DNA from: Ottelia alismoides
Lineage: Eukaryota; Streptophyta; Magnoliopsida; Alismatales; Hydrocharitaceae
Assembly (NCBI GenBank): GCA_037367405.1
Contig: JAZKJV010006038.1
Span: 372,001 to 436,000, forward strand
Length of the DNA: 64,000 nucleotides
Direction of reading: 5' to 3'
Shown here: piece after piece, positions 34,423 through 46,912 of the stretch
Numbering within the stretch: the first letter of the stretch is position 1
Layout of the letters: every line of letters starts with the position of its first letter
The notes under the pieces: generated by a model
Database searches by the model: none
The model's input: the letters and a program-made list of their open reading frames with translations, nothing else
What the model was told of the DNA's origin: nothing
Translations under genes and position numbers: made by a program

Positions 34423-36197
34423 ACAAACACAATACAAGATTGGGTTCACCAACTCACGCCATGTGAAGCCGTAAAGGTTCGGCTACTTATTATCTTTTCA
34501 GTTTTAGAGTTGTTATTTCAGGCATATCTTTTAACAAGTCCTTAGCACGCTCCCCCTATAGGAGAGAGAGTACTGCCAGAAAAGTATCCCGTACTTGTCC
34601 TCCTCCTTTGTAACCTGTAGTTTGTACTTTTTGAGGTCCTTGTAACCCTTCCTGGATCCCTACTCAGCCAAAGAAATAGAGAGAGGAAGCCAATAGGTGA
34701 AACCGATACTTCGGTTCTCGCTCGCAACAGAATCACTCGTGAGCGTGCAAGAACCTACTCGGACGCAAGACGATGAGACAGACACCCCCGTGAAGGCGTG
34801 GCCTATGCTCGATACTTCGGACAAGGTCGATGCTCTACACAACAGAGAGTCATCACTGGTGACCAAGCCCTACTTTTCCACGTACGATAGAAGCGCCAAT
34901 ACTTTGGAAATCCAGGCGATACACAAGGCAGTTGCAGACTGGGATTTTGGCTCTATTCCTTATGGGACGTGCCTCGCTCAAGGGAGTAGGGTTTTGGTCC
35001 CCCTTCAAAGGTACCTGAAAACAATGAGGGCTTTATGAACCCAGTACAATGATAGTCCCTTAAAAATTTTAATTAAGGTCAAAGTTTATTTAGCAGTCCC
35101 CTTGTTTTAGTTTTTTTGGGGGTTTTCACTTTTTTTGAGTCTGTTTCATACCAACGTCTAATGTTTTTGTAGATTTTCATTTATGTCCTAGGTGCTCAAA
35201 ATCAGAGGGAGATAGCGGAAAAGCCGTGCAAGTTGGTTCTATGATGGAAATCTCACCATTGAACCGAATGATGCATGCTGAGTTAGAAGACTTACAGTGC
35301 ATCCCATCTCTCTCCATGTGGTATGCAAAACAGAATTTTTAAACCTATCTACATGGCGGTGTGCATTCGACAAAATCTCCCTAAACATTAGCTGCTATTA
35401 ACGTTAAGAACCACAAGTTGGTCACTTATCTTTAACCTAAGGGTCCGGTCTTGGCTTACCCCTCCTCTTCTCGACACACTTGAGTTCAGGAGTAGCGCTT
35501 GATGGGGCTCGCTCACGGTACACGGGCTAAGAGATAAATGACCGAACTGTTTAAGTTTGACTAGATCCATACGAAGTAGACTATAGGAACATGTATTCTT
35601 ATTAAGGTTTGGACCTAGCTACCGGATCAAGAAACCTATATCTAGGGGCTCCAAGAACACAAAACAACATGAAATAAAGGCGGAAAGCACAAAACATCGA
35701 GAAAGCAAAGAAAAGAAAGCGGTAGAAAACTCGGAAAAGTCGCGACGACGCCCCAGGTGAACAGACACCCGGGCACTGGACCTCGTTGTGAAGAGTAGAG
35801 TCCAAGTTATATTACATGCCAAAATTGTCTCTCTCTCACAATAAATTACAAAATTGATCCTATGACCTAGCTAATTCTCATCTCTTTGCATCTTTGGTGC
35901 TCTCTCCAGCTGGTCATGAAGTGAAGACCAACCTCCTCCAAGCTCGGCTACCTTGGCCTCCGAAGAAACCATCCTCGCGTGGCGGGCCCTCACGACAAGG
36001 TCACAAAGAGATAGAATTAGTATAAGCTCAATCAATGAAATAAAGAATCAATTAATTAATAAACGAATGTGTATGTTACCAACCAAAGAATCATGTATAA
36101 TTGAATAAGTTCAAAGAAATAATTAATCACAGAATAAATAATGAATGAATGAATTTTTGTACAAGAATGACAAGGTATAATAGGCTACGCATATTGC
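34423..36197 (-). other. Athila 5' leader, part adjacent to the PBS
   Basis: About 1.8 kb lies between the solo LTR and the PBS. I find no conserved coding motif on either strand. The 113-aa plus-strand ORF at 34697-35038 has no family resemblance and overlaps two minus-strand ORFs. Confidence 0.6.
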
Positions 36198-36215
36198 TCC
36201 CCGGCAACGGTGCCA
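36198..36215 (-). other. Primer binding site, tRNA-Asp
   Basis: In element sense TGGCACCGTTGCCGGGGA begins two bases after the 5' LTR ends in GTTATCA. It differs by one base from the plant tRNA-Asp PBS used by Athila elements. Confidence 0.88.
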
Positions 36216-36217
36216 TC

Positions 36218-39200
36218 TGATAACGAGGATTTTACGAGGGTCAAAAATACGCCCCGTACGAGACGGGGACGATCGTGTCGCTGAGGCGACCGCTCACAAA
36301 ACCCTTGTTAATCAGCAATTAACCCACATCAAAGAATAAACCAATTAAGTTCCAAAACTGTGAATTAATATTTATAAACTCTACTTTAAAGATGCATAGT
36401 GTATAAGCATGTAGAGGTCGAACCACAGAGAGCAAAAAAAGTGGGTAGCCCACCTTGTTCAAATACAACAGAGTCATCCTTATATGAATACTAGTTGTGT
36501 GGGTAATTAATACTATTATATTATATATATATATATATTTAATTTTGTATTTTGATTTTTCATTTTCTGACTTTATATTTTCCTTTTATATATATATATA
36601 TATTATATTGTTTTTATAAATAGGATAGAATATATAGATAATATAAGAAGAAGGGTAATAAGTAAAAATAGCCAAAAATTAGGAAATAGAATATTTTTGG
36701 TCTTTTATAATTTTTTACCAAAATGATTTTTCCAGCTTTTTTCAAGTGTTTTTGGTATTTTTTTCAAAATCAAAATAATAGAAAACAGGGACTTAAGCTA
36801 TTGGACAGAATTGAAATGAGGTTTAAAAATAGAAAATGATATCCAAAAAATCCTCAAATCAATTTTAAATTATGGATAATAAAAGAAAGAAACTATAGAA
36901 ACTTAATTTGTATTTTAAGGATTTTTCTAGGATTTTTTAGATTTTTATGAAGTTTTTAGGGGTTTTCTCATTTTTAAGATTTTTATTTTGAATTTTTTAG
37001 TGATTTTTGGACTGACACTAAAGTAGGATAAAAGACATAGTAGGTGATTTTTTTGGAATTTTTCTAGGTGTTTTACTATTTTTTTGGTATTTTCTAAGCT
37101 AGGCAGTAGCCAAAACGCATTTTTTTATTTTTAATAAATATTAAAATACAATAAAAATGTAATGCAAAAATATAGCGTGCTGATATGATGCAACAAGAAC
37201 TTAAATAAAATTTTGTGGATTTTTTGGTGATTTAAAGATGCATGAAATAATTAGAGATAGCAAAGAGAAATTATACGCCTGGCAGGGGCATTTTTGCAAA
37301 TAAAAATAACTATAGGGTACATAGTGCAAAAATGCCACAAATATAACCCGTGGTCTGCAATTTTAAGGACTGAAATGAAATACAAAACCCGCCAGGGACC
37401 CCCGCGCAAAATGACCATCATGTGGGACCACACATGACCTGCACCCACATGGACCAAAATGTAATATCAACAAGGTTCAGGGTCCTGGTTGCAATTTTTC
37501 ATAAAAATAATACCCTTGAAATTTTATTTTATGGATTGAAGATGTATTTACAAACTCACATGGGGTCTTGTGCAATTTAACCACCTCACGTGGGACGACA
37601 CGTGAGGTGACGTGGACTGGACCTAAGCGTAATATGAAAAACATACAGGGTGATACATGCAAAATGCCCACAATAAAATGAACTTCGACTTTTATTTACA
37701 GGACTAAAAAATAAATACAAAAAAACTGGGGTTAAATAAGAAATTTACCCCTTATTTAGGCGCTAACGGACGGCGATGAAGCTTCCACTTGACACGTGCC
37801 GCGCATCCGTCGGCTGATATCGGTTCGCAGATGAAGGCTTGAGATTAGATCCTCCTCGCTGATCGGACGGTGATGGCGACGCTTCATCTGACGGCTCTGA
37901 TGGAATCTGGGGCGTCCCTCCTAATCGGACGGCGATGAAGAGGTCTGGAAGAACAAGGGAAGAATTCGCACCAGGCGAGCTTCGATCTTGGAGCGTGGGC
38001 TCCTCCGGCCTTCTCCCTCACGTATGAGGTGTTCTGATCATAGCTGAAGGTGTCCCGCATCTGCTGGTGGTCTTGGCATGGCTCCTGGAGGGCCAAGGAG
38101 GTCAGGCGAGGTCGATGAAGGTCGGGACCTCTAGGAGCCTCTTCTTGGATCAAATCGAGTCTCACGGGGCTCGGTTCTTTGTGGTACCTGCACAGAAAGA
38201 ACCAGGGGACCGAGGGCTATCTCCTCGACCCTGGGTTTTGAAGCTTGCCTGCAAGATGAAGTGAAGCGGAGGAGCTCCGACGAACGGCGGAGGTGGAGCT
38301 CCGATTCGCGAGGACAGAGGGTCCTCGATTGAATAAATGGGATCGAGAGATGGAGAAGATGATGGGGAACAAAATGGGGTGTATATGGGCGTCAGAACTG
38401 GTCGGAAACAACGTGAAGAAGTTGCCAGAGCTAAGCTCCGGTGAACTTCGATTTGGCTAAATTACGCTACACTACTGATCTAAAGACTAAACTAAGGACG
38501 GAATTGAAATGCTGGAATCGAAAACTACCTAAAGAACATAAAAGGCACAACTCTTATACCTGGGGGCCTCCAGGGAGCAGGACGGACGCCGGAGCTCCTC
38601 CGCGACAAAATTACCCCTCCTCCGGCCGATTCAAGCTGTTGGATCTCTCCTCCTGTCACAAGGATGCTTCCAGGAAGCAAATCACGGCCTTTGGGTGGAT
38701 TAAAATTGGCCAACTTTGCGGAGGGGGGCTGAGCTTCTTATTTATAAACATTGCAGGTGCCCTTATTGACCGAAGCTTCGCGAGGAATCGGTGGTTTATA
38801 CAAGGGATTGGATCATAGGGCGGGGATGTACAATGATTAATCTGCAACTCTTGTGAAGGAAGCGAGCGCGAAAGATGGACAGATCATGCAGGAAAAATGG
38901 CACAAAATCGGGGAAAAGAGAGGTAGCGTGGGTCAGAAGGCCGGCAGGGGTAGTTGACCTGCGGTCAACGGGCGCAACGCGCCCATTGGTCCACCTTGGC
39001 TCGCTACACGACAAAACAACAAATAAAATCACAAATAATTCATTTATAAATAGTAACTGATTTTATTATTTTTTTGGTATAAAATAAAAAATGTTTATTA
39101 TTTTATTTAGGATTTTATTATGATTTTTTTAGTTTTTTGATGTGCTTTATTATGAGTTTATTTTGATAATGTATTTATAAGTGTATTTTATATGTTTTTT

Positions 39201-40323
39201 TAATTTTTATTTTGTATATTTGATTATTTTATTTCCTTATTTTATATTTAATAATTATTTTTGTGAGTATAAATATATTTTTATTTAATTTTTATGAGTT
39301 TATTTACATATTTAATAAAATAGGTATATACACTTTGTGGGCATACTTATAGGTATTTTACCTATATTTTATATACACTTTATTTATTTAATGTATTTTA
39401 TTGGTTCTTATTTTGAATTTATTTTTTTAATGTTCTATGAATAATATTTATAATATTATAAAAATATGAAAGAATGAACTAATTAAAGAATGAATTTCCC
39501 TTTTATTTGTGTACATACATAACATAGGTATTTTGCATATATATTTCATAGACTTATTTATTTTACAAATCCTTTTTGATTTTATTCTAATATTAATGTA
39601 CACGTATGTTATAAATAATATATATGAATTTACAAAAATATGAGTTTGTAAAATAATAGGTGATGAATAAACTGAATATTTTAATCGGTATTATGTACAA
39701 TAGGGGCCCAAAACCTAACTCTCACAGATAAACCCCAAAAATTATGAAACCAATTTTATCAAATAGTTCTTGGAAAGCTATATACAATTAAAGGTGAGTT
39801 TGGTGGATTTTGAGTTTTTATTCGCAAGATATGGGTCTGTGAAGTTGAGATTCTGGCTCCTTATTCTGTGTATAAAATGTACACTATATATTATTTTTAC
39901 ACGAACTCAATTTTGTATTTTTATTTAAATTATTATATAAAACTTTCATGTACAAAATATTTTTATTTGATGAATAAATAATTAAGTACAAAATAGGTGT
40001 CAAAAATGCATAAATGAGTAAATAAATCAATGAGGTATTTATTGTATTATTGGTCCTTATCTCCCCCTACTTTATTCCTTGTCGACCAATTCCATTCTGG
40101 ACTTGGTCTCGGGGTTAGGGTCATAAAATATTTGTAATATTTTATTCCTTTTTCTTTTCTTCCCTTTATTCTATAATTTTGGTATTAAAACATTGTTTTA
40201 TGTACAATAATGTCGAATAAATAAGGGATGCCGTAATGTATAAATTAATGTTATTTTCATGCATTTGCTGGGGTTTTTAAGGCCAAAATGATAGAATAAT
40301 GATGATGGAATGGAGATTCATCA
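36218..40323 (-). repeat. Athila 5' LTR
   Basis: 4106 bp, collinear with the 3' LTR (4053 bp). The TATA box in element sense is at 38748-38737. Two related hairpins with GGACNA loops lie at 37418-37437 (TCATGTG/CACATGA) and 37582-37609 (CACCTCACGTG/CACGTGAGGTG). Possible splice sites are CAG|GTATAAG at 38562-38553 and CTGTGCAG|GT at about 38195-38186. No gene is seen; ORFs near 37884-38818 have degraded counterparts in the other LTR. Confidence 0.92.
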
Positions 40324-40328
40324 ATACT
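40324..40328. repeat. Right TSD of the Athila element (ATACT)
   Basis: It differs by one base from ATCCT at 16762-16766. The unbroken copia LTR 2 has ATCCT at this place. Confidence 0.8.
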
Positions 40329-42480
40329 CTGATCGGAGGCATATGTGTTTTTATATGTCTAAGTATGTACATTTGGCAGACCAATAGGTTGATGACCTAA
40401 CCAAGGTCTATACACCGGCACGCTGGTGTGCATATAAGGGCATATGAGTAATACGATCTCTCAAAGGGATCATATAGGTTCATTTACTGAATCGGAAGGC
40501 ATGAGCTCACTCATGAGATATTGGGAAGAATCAAATTCCGTGCACGGTCGTCTCGCTTTGGAAGCTTGACTGAATTTGTAGGTTTGATATATACTTTTGG
40601 AAAGTATATGATCAAGACCTAGGTATGATATATGCTTTTGGAAAGTATATGATCGATACCAACTCCCAATGATCGAATGAGAAACTTACTGATAAAAACC
40701 CAGAAGTAGGCAGTGTAAAGTTGATCTAATACTTCGATTTTATTCTGAGTCTTCCAGTATGCATGATGTACATGTATTGGGAATACTTGAGGGTGATGTG
40801 ATCATAAACGATTGTATAACCATGACGCTTCCATTCCTAGGGAGTGATGAAACGGGTCTGGATTTTAGTGACTCCTTTCAGTAGAGAAGTAATCTGATCT
40901 TGGTCCAAATATTGGACATTGATATGAATGTGATTCAGATGCAATGAGAAGATTAGATTTGCGGTCTTAATTTAATCAAGCATCTATGAGAGGCCCGAGA
41001 TCTAGATTTGAGATGTTTTCTCAATATCCATGTCACTATATGTGGAACAATACAATCACCCTGTCCTTATCTCCAAGCATCCGCGGAGAAAGCACATTAT
41101 CCTTGAAAGAGTTCGGGATAATTTCATTTTTGATATGTGTATCCGAGCATTGAGAAAATTGATGATTAAATGTGATTTAATTATCATGAATAGTATGAAT
41201 TTGATTCATATTATAAGGAGAGTTATCTGACATATTAAATGTGATTTAATTATCAAAGATATGAATAATGTGAATGTGATTCATATTATTTGGGCACACG
41301 AGAATAGAGATCCAAGATGATTAAATGCGATTTAATTATCATGGATATGAATAATGTGGATAGAAATATCCATATTAGTTATATATACTATAAATGTGAT
41401 TTATAATAATAAGAGAGAGGTAATTGTAATTTACATTTATTAATTAAATGTTGATGTGAATTGGATTCACATTGGACAATTAATTGAAAATGTAATTCAC
41501 ATTTTATTTTGGGCTGTGAATGTGATTCACAATTTTCCAATGGCAAGATTGCAACATTCACAAAATAATTATGAATTATTTTTGTAGAATAATTACAACA
41601 AGTGTTGCTGTAAATCTTGGAGATTTCCATGGAATAATGTGATCTCATGAGATCTCATGAGATTGCATGAGATTTCCACCAAATCCAATATTATGGAAGG
41701 AGGCAATCTTCATTCCATAATCTCCATGCTTGATTGATTTAATTGGGATTGATTTATATTGATTTATCAATATATATTTAATCTAAATTAAATTAATTGT
41801 TGTTGGTTTTTACCAACACAAATCTGCCATTAAAAGAAACACAAATCAATGAGAGCCATTGGATTTGTATTGCCCATGGATTGAGATCCATGGATCCCAA
41901 AATATTATAAAAGGAGAGGCACCCCATTGCTCTTCTTGACACACACAATGAGAACATAAGTCTTTCTCTCTCTACACACCTACTCTCTCTTCCTCTCATG
42001 TGGCCGTACACCATGGATGCCCTAGAGAGGTTCTCCATCGCCACAGCGTTGTCGTTATGTTGCCCGATGTTTTGCTTGTGGATCTCCGTCTACTTCGACG
42101 TGCCTTGCTCATAAAGAAGACGTCGTATCTCGTTTGTTGAGATCAGGAGACCCGTCGTTTGGATCATCAACATGGATTGCGAGAAGCACGTGTTTCATCA
42201 ACATGCTCGCAAGTGTCTCCTCCATCGGATTGGACTTGAGACAAGAGGTCTCTTCATTGAGAGACTCGATCGCAACCACGCTTCAAGAGGTAATTTTATT
42301 ACTTGTTTGTGATTTAGACGAAACGATCCGAGAAGTGTTCTTGGATCATGAGGTTTCGTCACATGAAAATTTTTTAATTTCCGCTGCATATTACAACTAC
42401 CTCGACTAGTCGTTCTTCATCGTATTCGATATGATGCCCACGCTTCCGTGATGCACTTGAGGATCTCCTCATGTCCTTCA
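40329..42480 (+). repeat. Copia LTR 3, right part
   Basis: It continues LTR 3 from CTGATCGGAGGC, corresponding to about 13262 in LTR 2, through the palindrome array (about 41164-41532) and a TATAAAAGG box (about 41905), to the LTR end CCTTCA. The ORFs at 41030, 41793 and 42134 are LTR shadows with counterparts in LTR 1 and LTR 2. CCACC at 42481-42485 is the probable right TSD of the copia element. Confidence 0.88.
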
Positions 42481-42485
42481 CCACC

Positions 42486-44439
42486 TTCTCTACAAATCAC
42501 CCTACTCCCCACTTTGATTCATGCATAGGATCGAGTCGACGGAGCTCTACCTCCGCCACTTCATCGGAGCTTGTCGCTTCCATCATCCCCGCAGCTCCAG
42601 TTGCTATTTTTTGGGACCGAGTTTTCGTCTCAGACTGCTTAACCTTCCTATGCAGAGAACCGGCGATGAAAGCCTCATCCGAAGGCGATTCAACACCAGG
42701 AAGACCTATAGGTGCCTTAGAAAGCTCAAATATTTCCAGGACCCCATCACTAGGTCCTAGCCCATTCTTGTACACCTAGGAGCTACGGGAGCACTGCGGG
42801 AAGGAGAGGCACTCATCGGAGCAGAGAATCGACCCCATAGGTGCAGCAAATCAAAGATCCAAAGTTGACGGAGCATTGTTCTTCCCCTATTCATCCAACG
42901 CCTCCGCGAGCCATCCGATCAATGCCAAGCCCCATGTCTAATCTGGAGAGTCTTCTCAAAGCAAAGAGATGTTTCATCTCCGTCATGTTTGATGCGCCTT
43001 AAGTGACACCACGTGGCATCCGCTCCACCGTACGCTCCCGCCGGATCTAGGTAAATTTCACAGATGTCCCTCTGTATTTTGTTTTTTATGTAGTTAATTA
43101 AAATATTTCACTTGTATTGTAAATTAATTAGGATAAATTGCACTACAAGCCATGTATTGTATTTTATTTGTGATTTAATCCATGCCAGTCACGTGCATCG
43201 GCACCGGAATTTTGTAAAATTTGCATGTAAACACTTTCGAGTCCTTATAATCAGATTCTAATATTTAAAGTTTTAATATTAGTTCAAAACTTTTGGTAAT
43301 TTTTAATATAGTTAATGTTCCTTATTTTAATCTGAAATATACCACTGCCATTTAAGTTATTTTTTTGTATATTTTATAATTTTTATAATTATAATATGTG
43401 CATTAAAAATCATGAAAAATAGGTGAATGTGCATGATTGCTTGATCTTTCATGCCATAATTTTATATTTGCATTTGAAGTATATTTTCTATTTACTAAAA
43501 ATCAAAATAGCATGATTTATTTCATGTTTTCTTTAAAAATTCTAAAAAACTATAAAATCATATTTAAAAATACTAAACAATAGTATTTGTCTATTATATT
43601 ATTTATTACCTCAGGAGAAAAATCTTTGAAAATAGAAAAAGAAATGATAAAAAGTTAAAGTCTCCAAAATTCTATAAAAATATAGAAATTCTTCAAAAAC
43701 TCCATAAATATTAGTTTCTGTTTGATAATTTTATTATATATATTATTACATATTAAGATTAGTTTAGGGAAATTTTTTACTTTATTTAGTATTTTTAAAT
43801 CTCAAACCACTCTGACCTATTTATTAAATCCCTGATTTTACATATTTTTTACTTAAAATTGCCTAAAAATTAGCAAAAATCCTCATAATATCGTAGAACC
43901 ATTAGAAAAATATAAGCAAATTTTGGTTAATTTTAGTTGTATTTACACTTATATTACCCTATAGTGTATTGTACATCTATATATAGTTATATATAAGCAT
44001 ATTATTATTAATCATTATAAATATTTTATAATTATTTTAAATATATATTATAAAATTTAAAATTTTAAAAATAAAAATATATAAATAAATAAATCTACTA
44101 AAAATTTTACAAAAAATTTAAAAACAACCAAAATACTAAGTAAATTGTGTGTAGATATATACATCCAAACCTATATTATTTATTTATTATTCATTTATAA
44201 ATAATATTTTGTGCTACCATGTATTTCTTCCTGAGTTCAACACCTACCTGATTGCCCTTTATACACATTTATTGTAGGGTATAATAAATTTTGATCATAC
44301 ATTGTTGTTTTGATTGCTTGATCTATTTAGCACGGGTTGATTATTGAGCTGTCAATTGGGCCTTGAGTTCGGTCACACAGGGATAGCAGATTGTGTGAGA
44401 TTAGTGAGATCGTCCTCAAGTTACTTTTTGGTTGTTTCA
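42486..44439 (+). mobile_element. Outer Athila-type solo LTR, right part
   Basis: It resumes the LTR that broke off at 4851. A GC-rich block (42490-43050, with CACCACGTGGC near 43006) gives way to the low-GC stretch with AAATTGCACTACAAGCC near 43136, then AT-rich sequence. Near 44330-44440 a GGGTTGATTATTGAGCTG and GTGAGATTAGTGAGATCGTC block corresponds to the terminal part of the other LTRs. It ends GTTTCA, followed by TSD TCGTC. The ORFs at 42471-42779 are on opposite strands of the same DNA and have no motif support. Confidence 0.75.
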
Positions 44440-44444
44440 TCGTC

Positions 44445-45784
44445 ATATGGATATCTTCATGCCATGTCTTCTTTTGCTTCTTCTATTTTATATTTCATTC
44501 TGAATGTGTTGGTACATGTTTAAGAGGATGCGACCTAGTTGATTACTTCCGTGGAGGTTCAGTTGGTTGAGTGTCTTGATCTCTTCTCACATTTGTTGAC
44601 TGTCGTGGTGGGTCTGACGGAAGAGGCTCATTGATCCTTACTCCTATCGATGGTCTTCGAGATGGTTCCGGAGGTTGTTGTGATATTATCATAGGAACAC
44701 CAAAGAAGTGTCTCTCGAAGTCGATTGTTTCAACTTGGCAAACACTGACAAATAACTCTGGTTGAAGAGCTTCTAAATTGTATTAAGTAGGTGGTGTGAG
44801 CTGAGAGGGTCCAGAGTCAAATTGACTTGAAAGATCAGCAAATGATGATGCTCCAAATTGTGATTGACTCGAAGCTTCTACATATCCTATAAAAATGAGA
44901 TAATTACGTTGCAGAAGATAAACATAATTCTTTTAGAAAGAGTCATTCAATTAAACAAGCTATTTCAACTCGAAGGTCCAAAACATGCTTCATCATATTG
45001 TGACCCTACTGTGCTCCATTCTATATAGCTCATAACTGAAATATTTACCTTATATTAGATGCCACATAAATAAACAATTAATCTGAGAATGATATAACTT
45101 TATAAAGAGATTATTACAACCAGGAGCTCCAAAGCTTGATTGCTCCTGTTGGTACCCTTCTCCATTATATCCCCTATAAGTCATTCCTAAGAGATTGTCA
45201 TTATATTCAGTACTTAGTAATGTAGACACTATAATTGAGGAAATTAGATAAAGAAATTGTTTCAACTTAAAGTTCCAAAAGTTGGTTGCTCTTGTGACAA
45301 CCCATGTCTGTTGTATCCTGTATAACTCATACCTAAAACACTTGCATTATATTCAAAATCTAAAAAAATAAATATTAAATCAAGTAATTGAGATAAATAG
45401 ATAACCTAAAGTCCTAAAAGTTGGTTGTTTTTGTTATTGGGACCCCTCCCCGTTATATCTCGTATAGTTCATACCTAAGAAACTTGATGCTCCAAAGGTA
45501 CACTGCTCTTGTGGCAGCATGCACGACTGGTCATACTGATGGAATGGATACATCAAAGAGAACATGTTGATAGTATCATTAACATAAGTAATTGTATCTT
45601 CAACTTTTACTTCCATAGTCGAATGCAAGTCTGTTGATCGTCTAATTTAATCCAGATGGTACCTTTCCTGTAGAATCTTATCCGCCTATTTAATTTATGA
45701 TACAATAAGTTAATATAATATATTAAAAATAAAGATAATTACATGCAATATACCGGACGTATTTCTATTGGTCTATGTGGTTTG
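44445..45784 (-). pseudogene. MULE/plant-mobile-domain-type gene remnant, copy A, with tandem exon-like repeats
   Basis: 44445 to about 45050 is collinear with 49356 to about 49935. In minus-strand sense about four units of roughly 148 bp (anchored at about 45042, 45190, 45340 and 45484) each hold an exon-like stretch reading GMxYxGYNGEGxxQEQ, then TFG or SFG, often followed by a GT donor. A preceding segment reads MYPFHQYDQSCMLPQEQCTFGAS. Such Gln/Tyr/Gly-rich tails occur at the C-terminus of plant mobile domain proteins, which are often transposon-associated; that assignment is inference. Stops occur in at least one unit. Upstream coding parts are not present here: an LTR fragment begins at 45785. 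Confidence 0.55.
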
Positions 45785-46510
45785 TAATGAATATCTGTTT
45801 CATCACCTTTATTCTATCATTTTGGCCTTAAAAACCCTAGCTAAATGCATATAAATAGCATTAATTTGTACAAATTAACATTCATTATTTACTCTATTTA
45901 TTTTTTTATAAAATATGATTTAATGTTAAATTTATGTAATAAATAAAAGAAAATAAAAAGAATAAAATGGCAAAGGTATTTTATGACCTTAAACCCCGAG
46001 ACCTAGGCATCTTGATGACTGGGTCGACAAGGAATAAAGTAGGGAGAGATAATGGTCACGAACACAATAAAATTTCCTATTTATTTTCCTAAATATTGCA
46101 TTTTTGAGACCTATTTTATTTTCTATTCTTTATACTTCAAATAAAGAAACTTTGTCATAAAAGTTGTAGATAAAAATACGAATAAAATTGTAAAATTGAT
46201 TTCATACAAAAATAATGCACAATGTACTTTTTATACTCAGAATAAAAGGCCAAAACTCAAACATCCCAGACCCATATCTTATCCATATGAACTCAAATAT
46301 ATATTTATGGAGGTGGTTTCGTCCAATTTGGAGTTAAGATGCAAAAGTTAGGTTTTAGATCCCGATTATATAGCATACCTGAATAAAATATTCATTTTAT
46401 TTATTCGTTATCATTTTTATAATTTTATGTCTTTATATTTTATAAATATTATTTATAATATATGTACATATTTGGAATATAATAAAACTATAAATAAAAC
46501 ACTAAAATGA
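45785..46510 (+). mobile_element. Athila-type LTR fragment
   Basis: TAATGAATATCTGTTTC, then a TTTATTCTATCATTTTGG block and AACCCTAGCTAAATGCAT, match the start of the outer LTR (3197 onward). AACCCCGAGACC near 45994 and GTCGACAAGGAATAAAG near 46023 follow in LTR order. The initial TG has become TA. The homology fades near 46510, so this is a truncated or decayed copy. Confidence 0.65.
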
Positions 46511-46912
46511 AGAGATTTTTATACCCATAACCCTAAGTAATTTCACAATAACATTCATAACCTTGTATAATCGCGAATTACGCTGAGGAACATGAATAAG
46601 TGTGTCGTCTTACACCTATAACCTTCTGTTACTTTACTTCATTAACTCAACTAGATGATTGAGTTAATCTAACCGATCACCCTGAAATTAACCTAAATAA
46701 AAAAAATATCCCACATCTTTCTCTTGAGGTAGCACAACAGCGGGTGAGGCGTTGTTGAGGCTCAGCGATGGTGGAGGGTGCAGAGCGGTGGACGGCGGCA
46801 ACAGCACTCGGACTTGGGGTACGGGGGGAGGGGGCTTTGAGTTCGAGGGCGGGGGACTTTGCCGGTCGTCAGGTTGGGGGAGGTCGGTCGTCGGGGGAAG
46901 GGGGGTATATAT
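46511..46912. other. Unassigned spacer
   Basis: 46511-46690 is AT-rich with no match noticed. 46690-46912 is strongly G-rich on the plus strand (CGGGGGGAGGGGGC near 46820). ORFs on both strands here (46688 minus, 46768 plus) are low-complexity and unsupported. Confidence 0.5.

Larger units (their letters stand above)
16767..40323 (-). mobile_element. Athila-type Ty3/gypsy element with long LTRs, carrying a nested solo LTR
   Basis: Read on the minus strand, the order is 5' LTR (40323-36218), tRNA-Asp PBS, long leader, gag, linker, PR, RT-RNaseH, INT, non-coding 3' region, PPT, 3' LTR (20819-16767). LTRs start TGATGAATC and end GTTATCA. TSDs are ATCCT (16762-16766) and ATACT (40324-40328). Without the nested solo LTR the element is about 19.6 kb, longer than typical Athila members, mainly because of its 4.1-kb LTRs. 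INT motifs IDFMGPFP, SDGGSHF and LSNREIK, the FMDD RT active site and the Asp PBS support Athila. Several coding lesions are present, so this copy cannot encode an intact polyprotein. Confidence 0.9.
4852..42480 (+). mobile_element. Ty1/copia element with three LTRs, interrupted by an Athila element
   Basis: The order is LTR (4852-7459), PBS and degenerate internal region (7460-12815), LTR (12816-15474), truncated internal region (15475-16351), LTR (16352-16766 and 40329-42480). The outermost flanks are CCACT (4847-4851) and CCACC (42481-42485), an imperfect 5-bp TSD. LTRs start TGTTGGACATG and end CCTTCA. The three-LTR form suggests unequal recombination between copies followed by deletion, since the second internal region lacks its PBS and everything up to the RT active site. 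Coding capacity is destroyed by stops and frameshifts. Confidence 0.8.

Noticed and set aside
34697..35038. 113-aa plus-strand ORF in the Athila leader
   Set aside because: It is antisense to the element, has no recognisable motif and overlaps two other ORFs; there is no sign of codon selection.
36198..36215. Part of a tRNA gene
   Set aside because: Only the 18-base complement of a tRNA 3' end is present, placed exactly after the LTR, so it is a PBS and not a tRNA gene. No complete tRNA or rRNA gene was seen in the window.
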